NCBI RefSeq assembly: GCF_014650435.1
Contig: NZ_BMUY01000018.1
Location: forward strand, 62,001 to 126,000
DNA length: 64,000 nucleotides
Reading direction: 5' to 3'
Source: Streptomyces tendae
GTDB taxonomy: Bacteria > Actinomycetota > Actinomycetes > Streptomycetales > Streptomycetaceae
Part shown: in pieces, positions 56,595 to 64,000 of the stretch
Numbering within the stretch: the first letter of the stretch is position 1
Layout of the letters: each line of letters starts with the position of its first letter
Made by a program: the position numbers and the translations under genes
Notes under the pieces: generated by a model
The model's input: only the letters and a program-made list of their open reading frames with translations
The model's database searches: none
Told to the model about the DNA's origin: nothing

Positions 56595-58067
56595 TTACCG
56601 GCGCTTCTGGCGCTTCCACGGCCCCGTGATGGCCAGCATGATGCCCGGCGTCTGGATGTTGGCGTAGAGGGTCCGGCCGTCGGGCGAGAAGGTGACGCCG
56701 GTGAACTCGCTGTACTCGGGGTCGTCCTCGGTGCCGAGGTTCAGTTCGTTGCGGGCGATGGGGTAGGTGCGGCCGCTGTCGGTGGCGCCGAACAGGTGCT
56801 GGACGCCGTCGCCGTCCTCGGCGATGACCAGGCCGCCGTACGGGGAGACGGTGATGTTGTCGGGGCCGTCGAAGGCGCCGTCGGCGGACGGGTCGGCGTT
56901 GACGCCGAGCAGGACCTTCAGGGTGAGGGTGCGGCGCTTGGGGTCGTAGAACCAGACCTGGCCGTCGTGCGGCCGGCCGGGGCTCTCGTCACGGGCGTAG
57001 GAGGAGACGATGTAGGCGCCGCCGTCGGCCCACCACATGCCCTCCAGCTTGCGCGCGCGGGTGACCTCGCCGGCGGCGAACTGCTTGCGCACGGAGGTGG
57101 TCTTCGCGTCGCGGTCGGGGACGTCGACCCAGTCGACGCCGTAGACGGTGCCGGTCTTCGTGGCGCGGGAGAGGTCGTCGACGAACTTGCCGCCGGAGTC
57201 GAAGCACTTGAACGCCTGGAGGACCCCGGCGTCGTCGGCGAGGGCGCGCAGCCGGCCGCGGCCGTGCCGGAAGTGCTCCGGCGGGGTCCAGCGGTACAGG
57301 AGGCCGTTGGGTCCCGAGGCGTCCTCGGTGAGGTAGGCGTGGCCGCGCTTGGGGTCGATGACGACGGCCTCGTGGGCGTAGCGGCCGAGCGCCTTGATCG
57401 GCTTGGGGTCGCGGTTGGCGCGGCGGTCCTCGGGGTCGACCTCGAAGACGTAGCCGTGGTCCTTGGTCATCCCCTCCTCGCCGGCCTTGTCCTCGGTCTC
57501 CTCGCAGGTCAGCCAGGTGCCCCACGGGGTGCTGCCGCCCGCGCAGTTCGTGGCGGTGCCGGCGATGCCGACCCACTCGGCGACGTGGCCGCCGCGGCGG
57601 ACCTCGACGACGGTGCAGCCGCCGGCGGCGGCCGGGTCGTAGACGAGGCCCTCGGTGAGCGGGACGGGGTGCGGCCAGTCGTCGCGGTGGCCGCCGAGTT
57701 CGTGGTTGTTGACGAGGAGGGTGGTGCCGCGCGGGCCGTCGAAGGTGGCGGTGCCGTCGTGGTTGGACGGGGTGTACTCGCCGGACTCCAGCTTGGTCCG
57801 GCCGGAGTAGGTGATGATCTCGTACCGGAAACCGGCGGGCAGGGCGAGGATGCCGTCCGGGTCGGGGAGCAGCGGCCCGTAGCCGACTCCGCCGTGCCCG
57901 TGGCCGTGGCCGTCGTGCCCGCGGCCGTGCTCCTCCCCCACGCTGTCGGTGTCCGTGGACGCGAGGGCGTTGGGGGCGGTGGCGAGGGCGCCGACGCTGC
58001 CCGCCAGCACGACCCCGGCGCCGGTGAGCGCGGATCGGCCGGCAAAGTCCCTGCGGGTGAGCGACAT
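56595..58067 (-). CDS. phoX: PhoX-family alkaline phosphatase (DUF839)
   Basis: A 490-residue exported enzyme with a twin-arginine signal (MSLTRRDFAGRSALTGAGVV). A His/Gly-rich stretch follows the signal (GHDGHGHGHGGVG). The PhoX propeller has TTLLVNNHELGGHRDDW, TWLTCEETED, GRYAHEAVVID, YLTEDASGPNGLLYRW and DNITVSPYGGLVIAEDG, the calcium/iron-site acidic residues of PhoX. It releases phosphate from organic esters outside the cell. A PHO box lies upstream at 58136-58180, indicating PhoP control. Confidence 0.9.
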   Translation of the reverse strand: MSLTRRDFAGRSALTGAGVVLAGSVGALATAPNALASTDTDSVGEEHGRGHDGHGHGHGGVGYGPLLPDPDGILALPAGFRYEIITYSGRTKLESGEYTPSNHDGTATFDGPRGTTLLVNNHELGGHRDDWPHPVPLTEGLVYDPAAAGGCTVVEVRRGGHVAEWVGIAGTATNCAGGSTPWGTWLTCEETEDKAGEEGMTKDHGYVFEVDPEDRRANRDPKPIKALGRYAHEAVVIDPKRGHAYLTEDASGPNGLLYRWTPPEHFRHGRGRLRALADDAGVLQAFKCFDSGGKFVDDLSRATKTGTVYGVDWVDVPDRDAKTTSVRKQFAAGEVTRARKLEGMWWADGGAYIVSSYARDESPGRPHDGQVWFYDPKRRTLTLKVLLGVNADPSADGAFDGPDNITVSPYGGLVIAEDGDGVQHLFGATDSGRTYPIARNELNLGTEDDPEYSEFTGVTFSPDGRTLYANIQTPGIMLAITGPWKRQKRR

Positions 58068-58135
58068 GGTGTCTCCTGTGACGGTGGGCGAGCCGTGGAG
58101 GGTGGCGGACCTCGATCCGGCGTCACGGTTCCGCC

Positions 58136-58180
58136 CGTGCCTGAACGGGGATCCCGCCGGCGCCTGAACGGAAGTTGAAC
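58136..58180 (-). promoter_or_regulatory. PHO box (PhoP binding site) upstream of phoX
   Basis: On the minus strand GTTCAACTTCC (58170-58180) and GTTCAGGCGCC (58159-58169) are adjacent 11-nt direct repeats. A third, GTTCAGGCACG (58136-58146), is close to the same phase 23 nt further on. This matches the Streptomyces PHO box design of 11-nt GTTCA repeats. Confidence 0.8.
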
Positions 58181-58241
58181 TGGCGGAGACCTCTCGCGCC
58201 CTCGGTTCCCCCGCCCCGCCCCGTGCGCCGCGGTACGGCGC

Positions 58242-59669
58242 TCAGCCGCCCTGCTGGGAGCGTGCCTTGAACGCCGCCTTGCGGGCCTCCTTGGCCACCT
58301 TCTTGTCGGGGTGCAGCCGCCCCATCGCCTCCAGGACGTCCGGCGTGGCCGGGTGCTCGACCCGCCAGACCGTGTCGAAGAACCCGCTGTGCTGGCGCGC
58401 GAGGCCCTCCACCAGGGCGCGCAGTTCCTCGGAGTTGCCCTCGGCGGCGAGTTGGGCGGCCACGGTGTCGATGGTCAGCCAGAAGACCATCTCCTGGGGC
58501 GGTGCGGGCACGTCCCGGGCCCCGTGCTCGGTGAGCCAGACCCGGGCGAGGCCGCCCAGTTCGGCGTCGTCGAGGACCTCCCGCAGCGCGGGCTCGGCCT
58601 CCCCGCCGACGAGGGAGAGCGCCTGCTGGCAGCGCAGCCGGCGCAGCGGAGCGCCGGGGTCGGAGCCGCGGGCCGCCGCGAGCAGTTCGCGGGCGGCGTC
58701 GAGCGGGCCGCGCCCGGCCAGCCACAGCTCGGTCTCGGCGTGGGCCGCGGCGGGCGGGAAGGGGGCGGTGCCGTCGAGCAGCGCGTCGGCGCCCTTGTCG
58801 GCGAGGTCGCCCACGGCGGGGGCCTCGAAGCCGGCGTCCAGGAGCCGGGCGCGCAGTCCGTACAGCCCGAGCGGGGTGAGCCGCACCATGCCGTAGCGGG
58901 TGACGTCGGCCTCGTCGACGGGGGCGGCGGGCTCCTCGTCGGCGTCGGCCATGAGCGCCTCGTCGACCGGCTGGTACTCGACGAGGCCGACCGGTTCGAG
59001 CAGCCGGAACTGGTCGTCCAGGCGCATCATCGCGTCCGACACCTGTTCCAGGACCTCGTTGCTGGGCTCGCCCATGTCGCTGGGCACGATCACGGAGGCG
59101 GCCAGCGCGGGCAGCGGCACCGGGGCGTCGCCGGGGCCGTCCTCGCCGACGGTGAGGAGGTAGAGGTTGCCGAGCACGCCGTCGAGGAACTCGGACTCGG
59201 CGTCGGGGTCCCAGTCGAGGGAGGACAGGTCGACCTCGCCGCCCTCGGCCATCGCGTCGACCAGGTCGTCGAGGTCGGGCACGCTCGCGTCGGCGAGTAC
59301 CGCTTCCAGGGCGGTCAGCCACACGCCGAGCACGTCCTGGGGGGAGCCGCCGGTGAGCAGGGCGAGGTCCTCGCCCGCCGCCACGGTGCCCGCCTCCTCG
59401 TCGGTGATCTCGACGAGACCGGTGTCCACGGCGATCCGCCATGCCTCGCTCGCGTAGGCGGCGGCGTCGTCCCCGCTCAGCCCGAGCTGCTCGGCCGCGG
59501 CCGGCAGCTGCTCCTCGACGAGTCCGCCTCCGGCGTCGACGCGGGTGTCCGGACCGGCCCAGCAGGCCAGCCGCGCGGCCCTGGCGAGAACCGGCGCGGA
59601 CAGCGCGTCGCGGGCCAGCTCCGCTTCGGGGCGCAGCCGTGCGGGCGGCAGGGTGGAGCTGTCTGACAT
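58242..59669 (-). CDS. Conserved actinobacterial hypothetical protein
   Basis: A 475-residue acidic cytoplasmic protein, mostly alpha-helical, rich in Ala/Leu/Glu. The first 300 residues resemble winged-helix-like units (EAWRIAVDTGLVEITDEEAG, LLEPVGLVEYQPVDE, YGMVRLTPLGLYGLRARLL). The last 170 look like HEAT/TPR-type repeats (AETELWLAGRGPLDAARELL onward) ending KKVAKEARKAAFKA. No enzyme motif seen. It is a single-gene unit between phoX and the nuclease. Function unknown. Confidence 0.8.
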   Translation of the reverse strand: MSDSSTLPPARLRPEAELARDALSAPVLARAARLACWAGPDTRVDAGGGLVEEQLPAAAEQLGLSGDDAAAYASEAWRIAVDTGLVEITDEEAGTVAAGEDLALLTGGSPQDVLGVWLTALEAVLADASVPDLDDLVDAMAEGGEVDLSSLDWDPDAESEFLDGVLGNLYLLTVGEDGPGDAPVPLPALAASVIVPSDMGEPSNEVLEQVSDAMMRLDDQFRLLEPVGLVEYQPVDEALMADADEEPAAPVDEADVTRYGMVRLTPLGLYGLRARLLDAGFEAPAVGDLADKGADALLDGTAPFPPAAAHAETELWLAGRGPLDAARELLAAARGSDPGAPLRRLRCQQALSLVGGEAEPALREVLDDAELGGLARVWLTEHGARDVPAPPQEMVFWLTIDTVAAQLAAEGNSEELRALVEGLARQHSGFFDTVWRVEHPATPDVLEAMGRLHPDKKVAKEARKAAFKARSQQGG

Positions 59670-59885
59670 CGGATGTTTCTCCTCGCGCGCCTCTTGACCG
59701 CCGTACGGCCGGGTCGGGACCGCGTACGGCTCAACGGCTCAGCCTAGACGGGTTTCGCCCCATGCCGCCCGGTTCATCTCCCCGACGGGTGGTGTACATG
59801 GCCGAAACCTTGACAACTGGCCGGAGCAAGCAGGAGATTGACGCGCGTAGAGTCCCGCGCCACGTCACATCCCCGGAGGGATCCG

Positions 59886-61727
59886 TTGGCCAGCAAGTCC
59901 TCCGCGCGCCTCGCCGCGCTCACTGTCGCCGCCGTCTGCTCGGCGGCGTCCACCGTCGTCCTCACCGTGCCCGCGCACGCCGGTTCCGCAGCGGCGGACG
60001 CCGTGCGGATCCACGACATCCAGGGCAGCACCCGGCTGTCCCCGTACGCCGGCCGGCAGGTCGCGGACGTGGCCGGAATCGTCACCGGCGTCCGGGGCTA
60101 CGGCTCCTCCAAGGGCTTCTGGATCCAGGACCCGCGGCCGGACGCGGACCCGGCCACGAGCGAGGGCGTCTTCGTCTTCACGAACAAGGCTCCCGAGGTC
60201 GCCGTCGGTGACGCGGTCACCGTCTCCGGCACGGTCTCGGAGTACGTCCCCGGCGGTACGTCCTCGGGGAACCAGTCGCTGACGGAGATCACCCGCCCGA
60301 CGGTCACCGTCGTCTCGGGCGGCAACGCCCTCCCGGCCGCGACGACCGTCTCCGCCCGCTCCGTGCCCCGCGCGTACGCCCCCGAGGGCGACGGGGCGGC
60401 CAACGGCTCGGTCAACGGCCTGACCCTGCGGCCGAGGACGTACGCCCTGGACTACTACGAGTCCCTGGAGGGCATGAACGTCCGGGTCGCCGACGCCCGC
60501 GTGGTGGGCGCCTCGGACCCGTACACCGAGCTGTGGGTCACGGTGAAGCCCTGGGAGAACCCGAACCGCCGCGGCGGCACGGTCTACGGCTCCTACGACG
60601 ACCGGAACACCGGCCGGCTGCAGATCCAGTCGCTGGGCAAGCCGGCCGACTTCCCCGTCGCCGACGTGGGCGACACGCTCGCCGGCACCACCGCGGGACC
60701 GCTCGACTACAACCAGTACGGCGGTTACACGCTGGTCGCGAGCGAGATCGGCGCCCTGGAGAGCGGCGGCACCGAGCGCGAGTCGACGCGTCGGCAGAGC
60801 GCGCGCGAGCTGGCGGTGGCGACGTACAACGTCGAGAACCTCGACCCGTCGGACGACACCTTCACCGCGCACGCGGAAACGATCGTGCACAACCTGAAGT
60901 CGCCCGACATCGTGTCGCTGGAGGAGATCCAGGACGACAACGGCGCCACCGACGACGGCACCGTCACGGCCGACGAGACGGTCGGGAAGCTGATCGACGC
61001 GATCGTCGCGGCCGGCGGACCGCGCTACGAGTGGCGGGGCATCGACCCGGTGGACAAGGCGGACGGCGGCGAGCCCGGCGGCAACATCCGCCAGGCGTTC
61101 CTGTTCAACCCGGAGCGGGTTTCCTTCACCGACCGCGCGGGCGGCGACGCCACCACCGCGACCGGGGTGCGCAAGGCGCGCGGCAAGGCGGCGCTGACCC
61201 TCTCCCCCGGCCGGGTCGACCCGGCGAACCCGGCCTGGGAGGACAGCCGCAAGCCGCTGGCGGGCGAGTTCGTCTTCCGCGGCCGGACGGTGTTCGTCAT
61301 CGCCAACCACTTCAACTCCAAGGGCGGCGACCAGGGTCTGACAGCGCAGTACCAGCCGCCGTCGCGCAGCTCGGAGACCCAGCGCCACGCCCAGGCGAAG
61401 GTCGTGAACACCTTCGTCAAGGAGATCCTGGCCGCCCAGAAGAACGCGGACGTCGTCGCCCTCGGCGACATCAACGACTTCGAGTTCTCCGAGACCGCCC
61501 GCGTCCTGGAGGACGACGGCGCCCTGTGGTCGGCGGTGAAGTCGCTGCCGAGGAGCGAGCGTTACTCGTACGTCTACCAGGGAAACAGCCAGGTCCTGGA
61601 CCAGATCCTGGTCAGCCCCTCGGTGCGCCGCGCCGGACACCTGTCCTACGACAGCGTGCACGTCAACGCCGAGTTCCACGACCAGATCAGCGACCACGAC
61701 CCGCAGGTGCTGCGGTTCCGTCCGTAA
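59886..61727 (+). CDS. Secreted endonuclease/exonuclease/phosphatase family nuclease (ExeM-like)
   Basis: A 613-residue exported protein: Sec signal (ARLAALTVAAVCSAASTVVL, cleavage after AHA), an OB-fold-like N-terminal domain (IHDIQGSTRLSPYAGRQVADVAG, GFWIQDPRPDAD), and a C-terminal EEP domain with ATYNVENL, SLEEIQDDNG, NHFNSKGGD, ALGDINDFEF and ISDHDPQVL, the metal and catalytic residues. It probably digests extracellular DNA, possibly for phosphate scavenging beside phoX. Start is TTG 59886 with CCGGAGGGA upstream. Confidence 0.9.
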   Translation: MASKSSARLAALTVAAVCSAASTVVLTVPAHAGSAAADAVRIHDIQGSTRLSPYAGRQVADVAGIVTGVRGYGSSKGFWIQDPRPDADPATSEGVFVFTNKAPEVAVGDAVTVSGTVSEYVPGGTSSGNQSLTEITRPTVTVVSGGNALPAATTVSARSVPRAYAPEGDGAANGSVNGLTLRPRTYALDYYESLEGMNVRVADARVVGASDPYTELWVTVKPWENPNRRGGTVYGSYDDRNTGRLQIQSLGKPADFPVADVGDTLAGTTAGPLDYNQYGGYTLVASEIGALESGGTERESTRRQSARELAVATYNVENLDPSDDTFTAHAETIVHNLKSPDIVSLEEIQDDNGATDDGTVTADETVGKLIDAIVAAGGPRYEWRGIDPVDKADGGEPGGNIRQAFLFNPERVSFTDRAGGDATTATGVRKARGKAALTLSPGRVDPANPAWEDSRKPLAGEFVFRGRTVFVIANHFNSKGGDQGLTAQYQPPSRSSETQRHAQAKVVNTFVKEILAAQKNADVVALGDINDFEFSETARVLEDDGALWSAVKSLPRSERYSYVYQGNSQVLDQILVSPSVRRAGHLSYDSVHVNAEFHDQISDHDPQVLRFRP

Positions 61728-61758
61728 CCGGCCGGCGGTGGGGGCGGGTGCAGCGGCT

Positions 61759-62466
61759 TCAGCGGGGCACGAGGCCCAGCACGTGGTCGTAGCGGTTGAC
61801 CGTGCTGCTCTTCAGGCTCGGCCAGGTCTGCACCCGCTGCCACTGAGATGTCGACGAGCCGACACCGTCCCCGGGCGCGGCGAGGGCGTCGACATGGGCC
61901 TGGGCGCTCTCCCACTCGGCATAGTTGAGCACGCGCGTGCCGTCGGTGCTGAGGTGGAAGTGCGCGGAGAGGCCCCCGGGGCGCAGGTTCGGCTCGCTCT
62001 GAAGGGCCTCGAAGACGGCGTCCACCCAGGCGCGCTGACGGTCGGGGTCGGGTCCCTCGAACTCGACCTCGACGATCACGATGCAGCCGGGGACGACGGC
62101 GGCCGCCGGGTCCTCGCGCCGCGCGCTGCGGTAGCGGCGGTACCTGCCGAGTCCCAGCCGTTCGATGCCCGGCACGGCGGTGTCGATCTCGTCGACGCGC
62201 TCCTGCCGGTGGGTCTTCACGAAGGCTTCGTACGCCTGCTCGCTCGCCCACTGGGAGTGGTGCAGCAGCGTGCTGCCGTCGTGCCCGGTGTAGACGTGGT
62301 AGCCGCGCAGGTCTTCGGCGGGCCAGGGCCGGCTCTCCCAGGTACGGGCGATGGCGTCGACGGTCTGCCGCTGCCGTTCGGGGGTGCCGACCCGCCAGGT
62401 GCTGAAGAAGGGCGCCAGGGCGTCGGGGCGGGCGAGGTCGGGGTGGGCGTCGGTGCGGCGGGTCAT
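61759..62466 (-). CDS. Antibiotic-biosynthesis-monooxygenase-like protein with SoxR-type promoter
   Basis: A 235-residue cytoplasmic protein with two ferredoxin-like ABM domains: the first around YHVYTGHDGSTLLHHSQWAS, the second around CIVIVEVEFEGPDPDRQRAW and VLNYAEWESAQAHVDAL. ABM proteins oxidise quinone-like or aromatic compounds without cofactors. The upstream SoxR-type box implies induction by redox-active compounds. From memory, an S. coelicolor monooxygenase in the SoxR regulon (SCO1909) is likely the counterpart. ATG 62466 follows CTGGAGG. Confidence 0.8.
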   Translation of the reverse strand: MTRRTDAHPDLARPDALAPFFSTWRVGTPERQRQTVDAIARTWESRPWPAEDLRGYHVYTGHDGSTLLHHSQWASEQAYEAFVKTHRQERVDEIDTAVPGIERLGLGRYRRYRSARREDPAAAVVPGCIVIVEVEFEGPDPDRQRAWVDAVFEALQSEPNLRPGGLSAHFHLSTDGTRVLNYAEWESAQAHVDALAAPGDGVGSSTSQWQRVQTWPSLKSSTVNRYDHVLGLVPR

Positions 62467-62492
62467 GCCGGCCTCCAGTGATCGGGGTCGTC

Positions 62493-62526
62493 GGTGCACG
62501 CACCCGCTCGTCCGGGTGCGTGCACC
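62493..62526. other. 13-bp hairpin at the predicted 5' end of the monooxygenase message
   Basis: GGTGCACGCACCC and GGGTGCGTGCACC are perfect complements with an 8-nt loop, located between the SoxR-type promoter and the ribosome site. It would fold at the extreme 5' end of the transcript, perhaps stabilising it, or serve as another operator. Confidence 0.6.
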
Positions 62527-62557
62527 ACCCTCCGACCTCGACCAAGGTTGAGGTCAA
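62527..62557 (-). promoter_or_regulatory. SoxR-type box and promoter
   Basis: 62534-62555 is a 22-bp palindrome with one mismatch (GACCTC and GAGGTC outer arms, ACC-AA-GGT centre). On the minus strand it sits between TTGACC (62552-62557) and GAGGGT (62527-62532) with a 19-bp spacer, the overlong spacing used by SoxR/MerR-activated promoters. Confidence 0.75.
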
Positions 62558-62586
62558 GCCCTTCCGGTACCGGCGGAAACGCATGG

Positions 62587-62616
62587 GGCGAGGGGCCCCG
62601 CCCGGAGCCCCTCGCC
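62587..62616. terminator. Hairpin after the DUF3618 gene
   Basis: GGCGAGGGGC and GCCCCTCGCC form a perfect 10-bp stem with a 10-nt loop, 24 bp beyond the minus-strand stop. Confidence 0.7.
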
Positions 62617-62639
62617 GCGCCGCGTTCCCGGGCGTGCGC

Positions 62640-63104
62640 TCAGCAGGCCCCGTGCTGCCGGCGCCGCACGAGGCTCGCCGCGACCGCCACACCCGCCGCC
62701 GCCCCGGCGACCAGCACGATCCGCGGGTGCCCGAGCCCCGCCCGTACCGCGCCGCGTGCCCGCCCGGGCGGCGCGTGCCGCTCCGTGGCCTCCTTGGCGC
62801 GGCCCGCCTTGTCGTGCGCGGTGTGCCCGGCCCGGCCCGCCCTGTCCTGCACGGTGTGCCCGGCGTGCGCGGCGGAACTGCGCAGCTGGACGCCCATGGC
62901 GCCCGCCTTGTCCTTCAGGTCGGCGGCCCGGGCCTTGGCGCGGCCCTTCACGTCGGCCTTGCCCGCCAGCTCCTCCACGGTGTCGCCGAGCTGGCCGCGG
63001 GTCTCTTCGATCTGCCTGCGCAGCTCGTCGGGGCCCTTCGCCCCGCCGACCGGCTGCGCGGTGGAGCCGCTCCTCGAACCGTCCCGGCTCGTCGCGTCGG
63101 TCAT
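62640..63104 (-). CDS. DUF3618 domain membrane-associated protein
   Basis: A 154-residue protein. The N-terminal half has the DUF3618 motif PDELRRQIEETRGQLGDTVEELAGKADVK followed by a helical Ala/Lys-rich segment likely to be coiled coil. One C-terminal membrane helix (IVLVAGAAAGVAVAASLV) ends in RRRQHGAC. Always found next to holin-like proteins in actinobacteria; function unknown. The ATG overlaps the holin-like stop (ATGA). Confidence 0.85.
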   Translation of the reverse strand: MTDATSRDGSRSGSTAQPVGGAKGPDELRRQIEETRGQLGDTVEELAGKADVKGRAKARAADLKDKAGAMGVQLRSSAAHAGHTVQDRAGRAGHTAHDKAGRAKEATERHAPPGRARGAVRAGLGHPRIVLVAGAAAGVAVAASLVRRRQHGAC

Positions 63105-63520
63105 CGATGTGCCCTTTCCCTGATCTGGTCGACGTCGGCCCTGACGCTGCCGAGGGTCTCCTCGGGCTTGGGCGGCACGGCCCGGCGGAGCTGGGCGCGA
63201 CCGGTCATGGCGAGTACGCCGGCGATCACGAAGAGCGCCGCCGTCACGATGAGCGCCGCGGCCCAGACGGGCAGTACCAGCGAGAGCGCGGCGGTGGCCG
63301 TGCCGGCCAGGGCGAACAGGCCCACGTAGGCGATGGCGCCCGCGGCACCGAGCATGCCGCCGCCGCGCCCGGCCCGCTTGCCCTTCTCGGCCAGTTCCAT
63401 CTTGGCGAGGGCCACTTCCTGGCGCACGAGCCGGGAGAGCTGTTCGGTGGCCTGCCCGACGAGTTCGCCCACGGAGTGCTGCTCGTCGTGCACCGGCCTG
63501 GTGTGCATGGTTCCGGTCAC
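63101..63520 (-). CDS. Phage-holin-superfamily (DUF1469-like) membrane protein
   Basis: A 139-residue protein. An N-terminal amphipathic helix (SVGELVGQATEQLSRLVRQEVALAKMEL) precedes two transmembrane helices (AIAYVGLFALAGTATAALSLVL and WAAALIVTAALFVIAGVLAM). The C-terminal tail carries KPEETLGSVRADVDQIRE. Despite the name this is a chromosomal envelope family, not evidence of prophage. GTG 63520 is preceded by GAGGAGG, which decides the start. Confidence 0.86.
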   Translation of the reverse strand: MTGTMHTRPVHDEQHSVGELVGQATEQLSRLVRQEVALAKMELAEKGKRAGRGGGMLGAAGAIAYVGLFALAGTATAALSLVLPVWAAALIVTAALFVIAGVLAMTGRAQLRRAVPPKPEETLGSVRADVDQIRERAHR

Positions 63521-63701
63521 GGTGTTCCCGCCTCCTCTCGGTTCGGAGCACCCCGGGTACCCCGGGCCGAGCGGCGCTACCCCTGCCGGCCCCCGCGCCG
63601 TCGCCGACACCCGGGCAGCCCCCTGCACTGAAGCATTCCTTACAAATACCTCGTAGCAGAATTAAGTGGAGCTACACTGTCCGCCCGCCGACACTACTCC
63701 C

Positions 63702-64000
63702 ATGACGACAGACGACGACCGCCCCGCCGCCCCCTTCGGCCGCACCCTGTGCGCCATGGTCACGCCCTTCACCGAGTCCGGCGCACTCGACCTCGACGGC
63801 GCCCGGCGGCTCGCCGAGCACCTGGTCTCCCGGGGGTGTGACGGCCTGGTGCTGTCCGGCACCACGGGCGAGTCGCCGACCACCACGGACGCCGAGAAGG
63901 CGGCGCTGGTGACGGCGGTGCGGGAGGCGGTCGGGGACCGGGCCGCACTCGTCGCCGGGGTCGGCACCGCGGACACCCGGCACACCGCTGAACTGGCCGT
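63702..64000 (+). CDS. dapA: 4-hydroxy-tetrahydrodipicolinate synthase, N-terminal part
   Basis: The first 99 residues of a DHDPS-family enzyme that runs off the right edge. It begins MTTDDDRPAAPFGRTLCAMV, then TPFTESGALD and the active-site motif VLSGTTGESPTTTDAEK. The GTTGESPT form is that of true DapA, which condenses pyruvate with aspartate semialdehyde in lysine and diaminopimelate synthesis; the two other DHDPS-family genes in this window have variant motifs. A TACACT at 63673-63678 may be its -10 box. Confidence 0.9.
   Translation, partial: MTTDDDRPAAPFGRTLCAMVTPFTESGALDLDGARRLAEHLVSRGCDGLVLSGTTGESPTTTDAEKAALVTAVREAVGDRAALVAGVGTADTRHTAELA

Noticed and set aside
59810..59838. TTGACA-based promoter for the secreted nuclease
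   Set aside because: TTGACA at 59810 has only GGAGAT at the proper distance, and the TAGAGT at 59848 is about 32 bp away. No consistent promoter could be assigned.
63101..63520. Prophage remnant indicated by a holin-like protein
   Set aside because: The gene is coupled to a DUF3618 gene and lies beside dapA; no integrase, capsid or lysin genes are near. This holin superfamily is a normal chromosomal envelope family in actinobacteria.
1..64000. CRISPR arrays, insertion sequences, integrases or biosynthetic megasynthases
   Set aside because: No regularly spaced identical repeats with spacers, no transposase or recombinase motifs and no PKS/NRPS domains were seen. Only short dispersed repeats and small tandem repeats occur.

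Overview
The window is high-GC DNA with Streptomyces-type codon use, frequent GTG/TTG starts, twin-arginine signals, MsiK-style sugar ABC operons and a complete ectoine cluster, so it is almost certainly a Streptomyces chromosome (core or near-core). From memory only, the gene order resembles the S. coelicolor interval of about SCO1850 to SCO1912. I could not check this.

Layout. 1-9900: a cobalamin (B12) block in translationally coupled order (chelatase VWA subunit, cobO, cobB, cobI, cobM, cobL, cbiG-cobJ fusion, cbiX, cobC), interrupted by a convergent ZIP metal transporter. 9950-12920: an LAETG cell-wall-anchored protein, an amidohydrolase and a small membrane protein. 12923-18870: the ectABCD osmolyte operon flanked by two class V aminotransferases. 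18930-26280: a DsbA/FrnE protein, a DUF1349 protein, an alpha-ketoglutaric-semialdehyde-type dehydrogenase divergent from an IclR regulator, a GNAT, a class B penicillin-binding protein, and an ECF sigma factor coupled to a membrane protein. 26288-41000: secreted pectin-degrading enzymes, a sugar ABC transporter without its own ATPase, a GH43 glycosidase, oxidoreductases and a sugar-acid dehydratase/DHDPS-family pair under a FadR-type regulator. 41200-46850: MFS, VOC and other small genes, then kdgD and uronate dehydrogenase driven by matching divergent promoters. 47128-52172: a DeoR-controlled polyol-type ABC operon with a zinc dehydrogenase. 52321-64000: a TerD-like protein, a TetR regulator, a Ro (TROVE) protein preceded by tandem structured RNAs, a PhoX phosphatase with a PHO box, a secreted nuclease, a SoxR-box monooxygenase, a DUF3618/holin pair and the start of dapA.

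The standout is 56164-56548 on the minus strand, directly upstream of the Ro-protein gene. Three tandem RNA genes share a 23-nt block with identical spacing. Two carry a circularly permuted tRNA mimic (T arm, closed acceptor stem, then D arm), the hallmark of bacterial Y RNAs (YrlA). The middle one is a 75-nt version with no tRNA-like module. Other regulatory signals read directly from the DNA include a SoxR-type box, a PHO box, near-identical divergent promoters between kdgD and udh, a sigma-R-like promoter abutting the terD start codon, and an inverted repeat over the ectA start.

Metabolically, the pectin enzymes, uronate dehydrogenase, kdgD, the arabonate-dehydratase/DHDPS-type pair and the aldehyde dehydrogenase at 20476 could form oxidative galacturonate and arabinose routes that converge on 2-oxoglutarate. 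The aldarate-processing dehydratase is not in this window.
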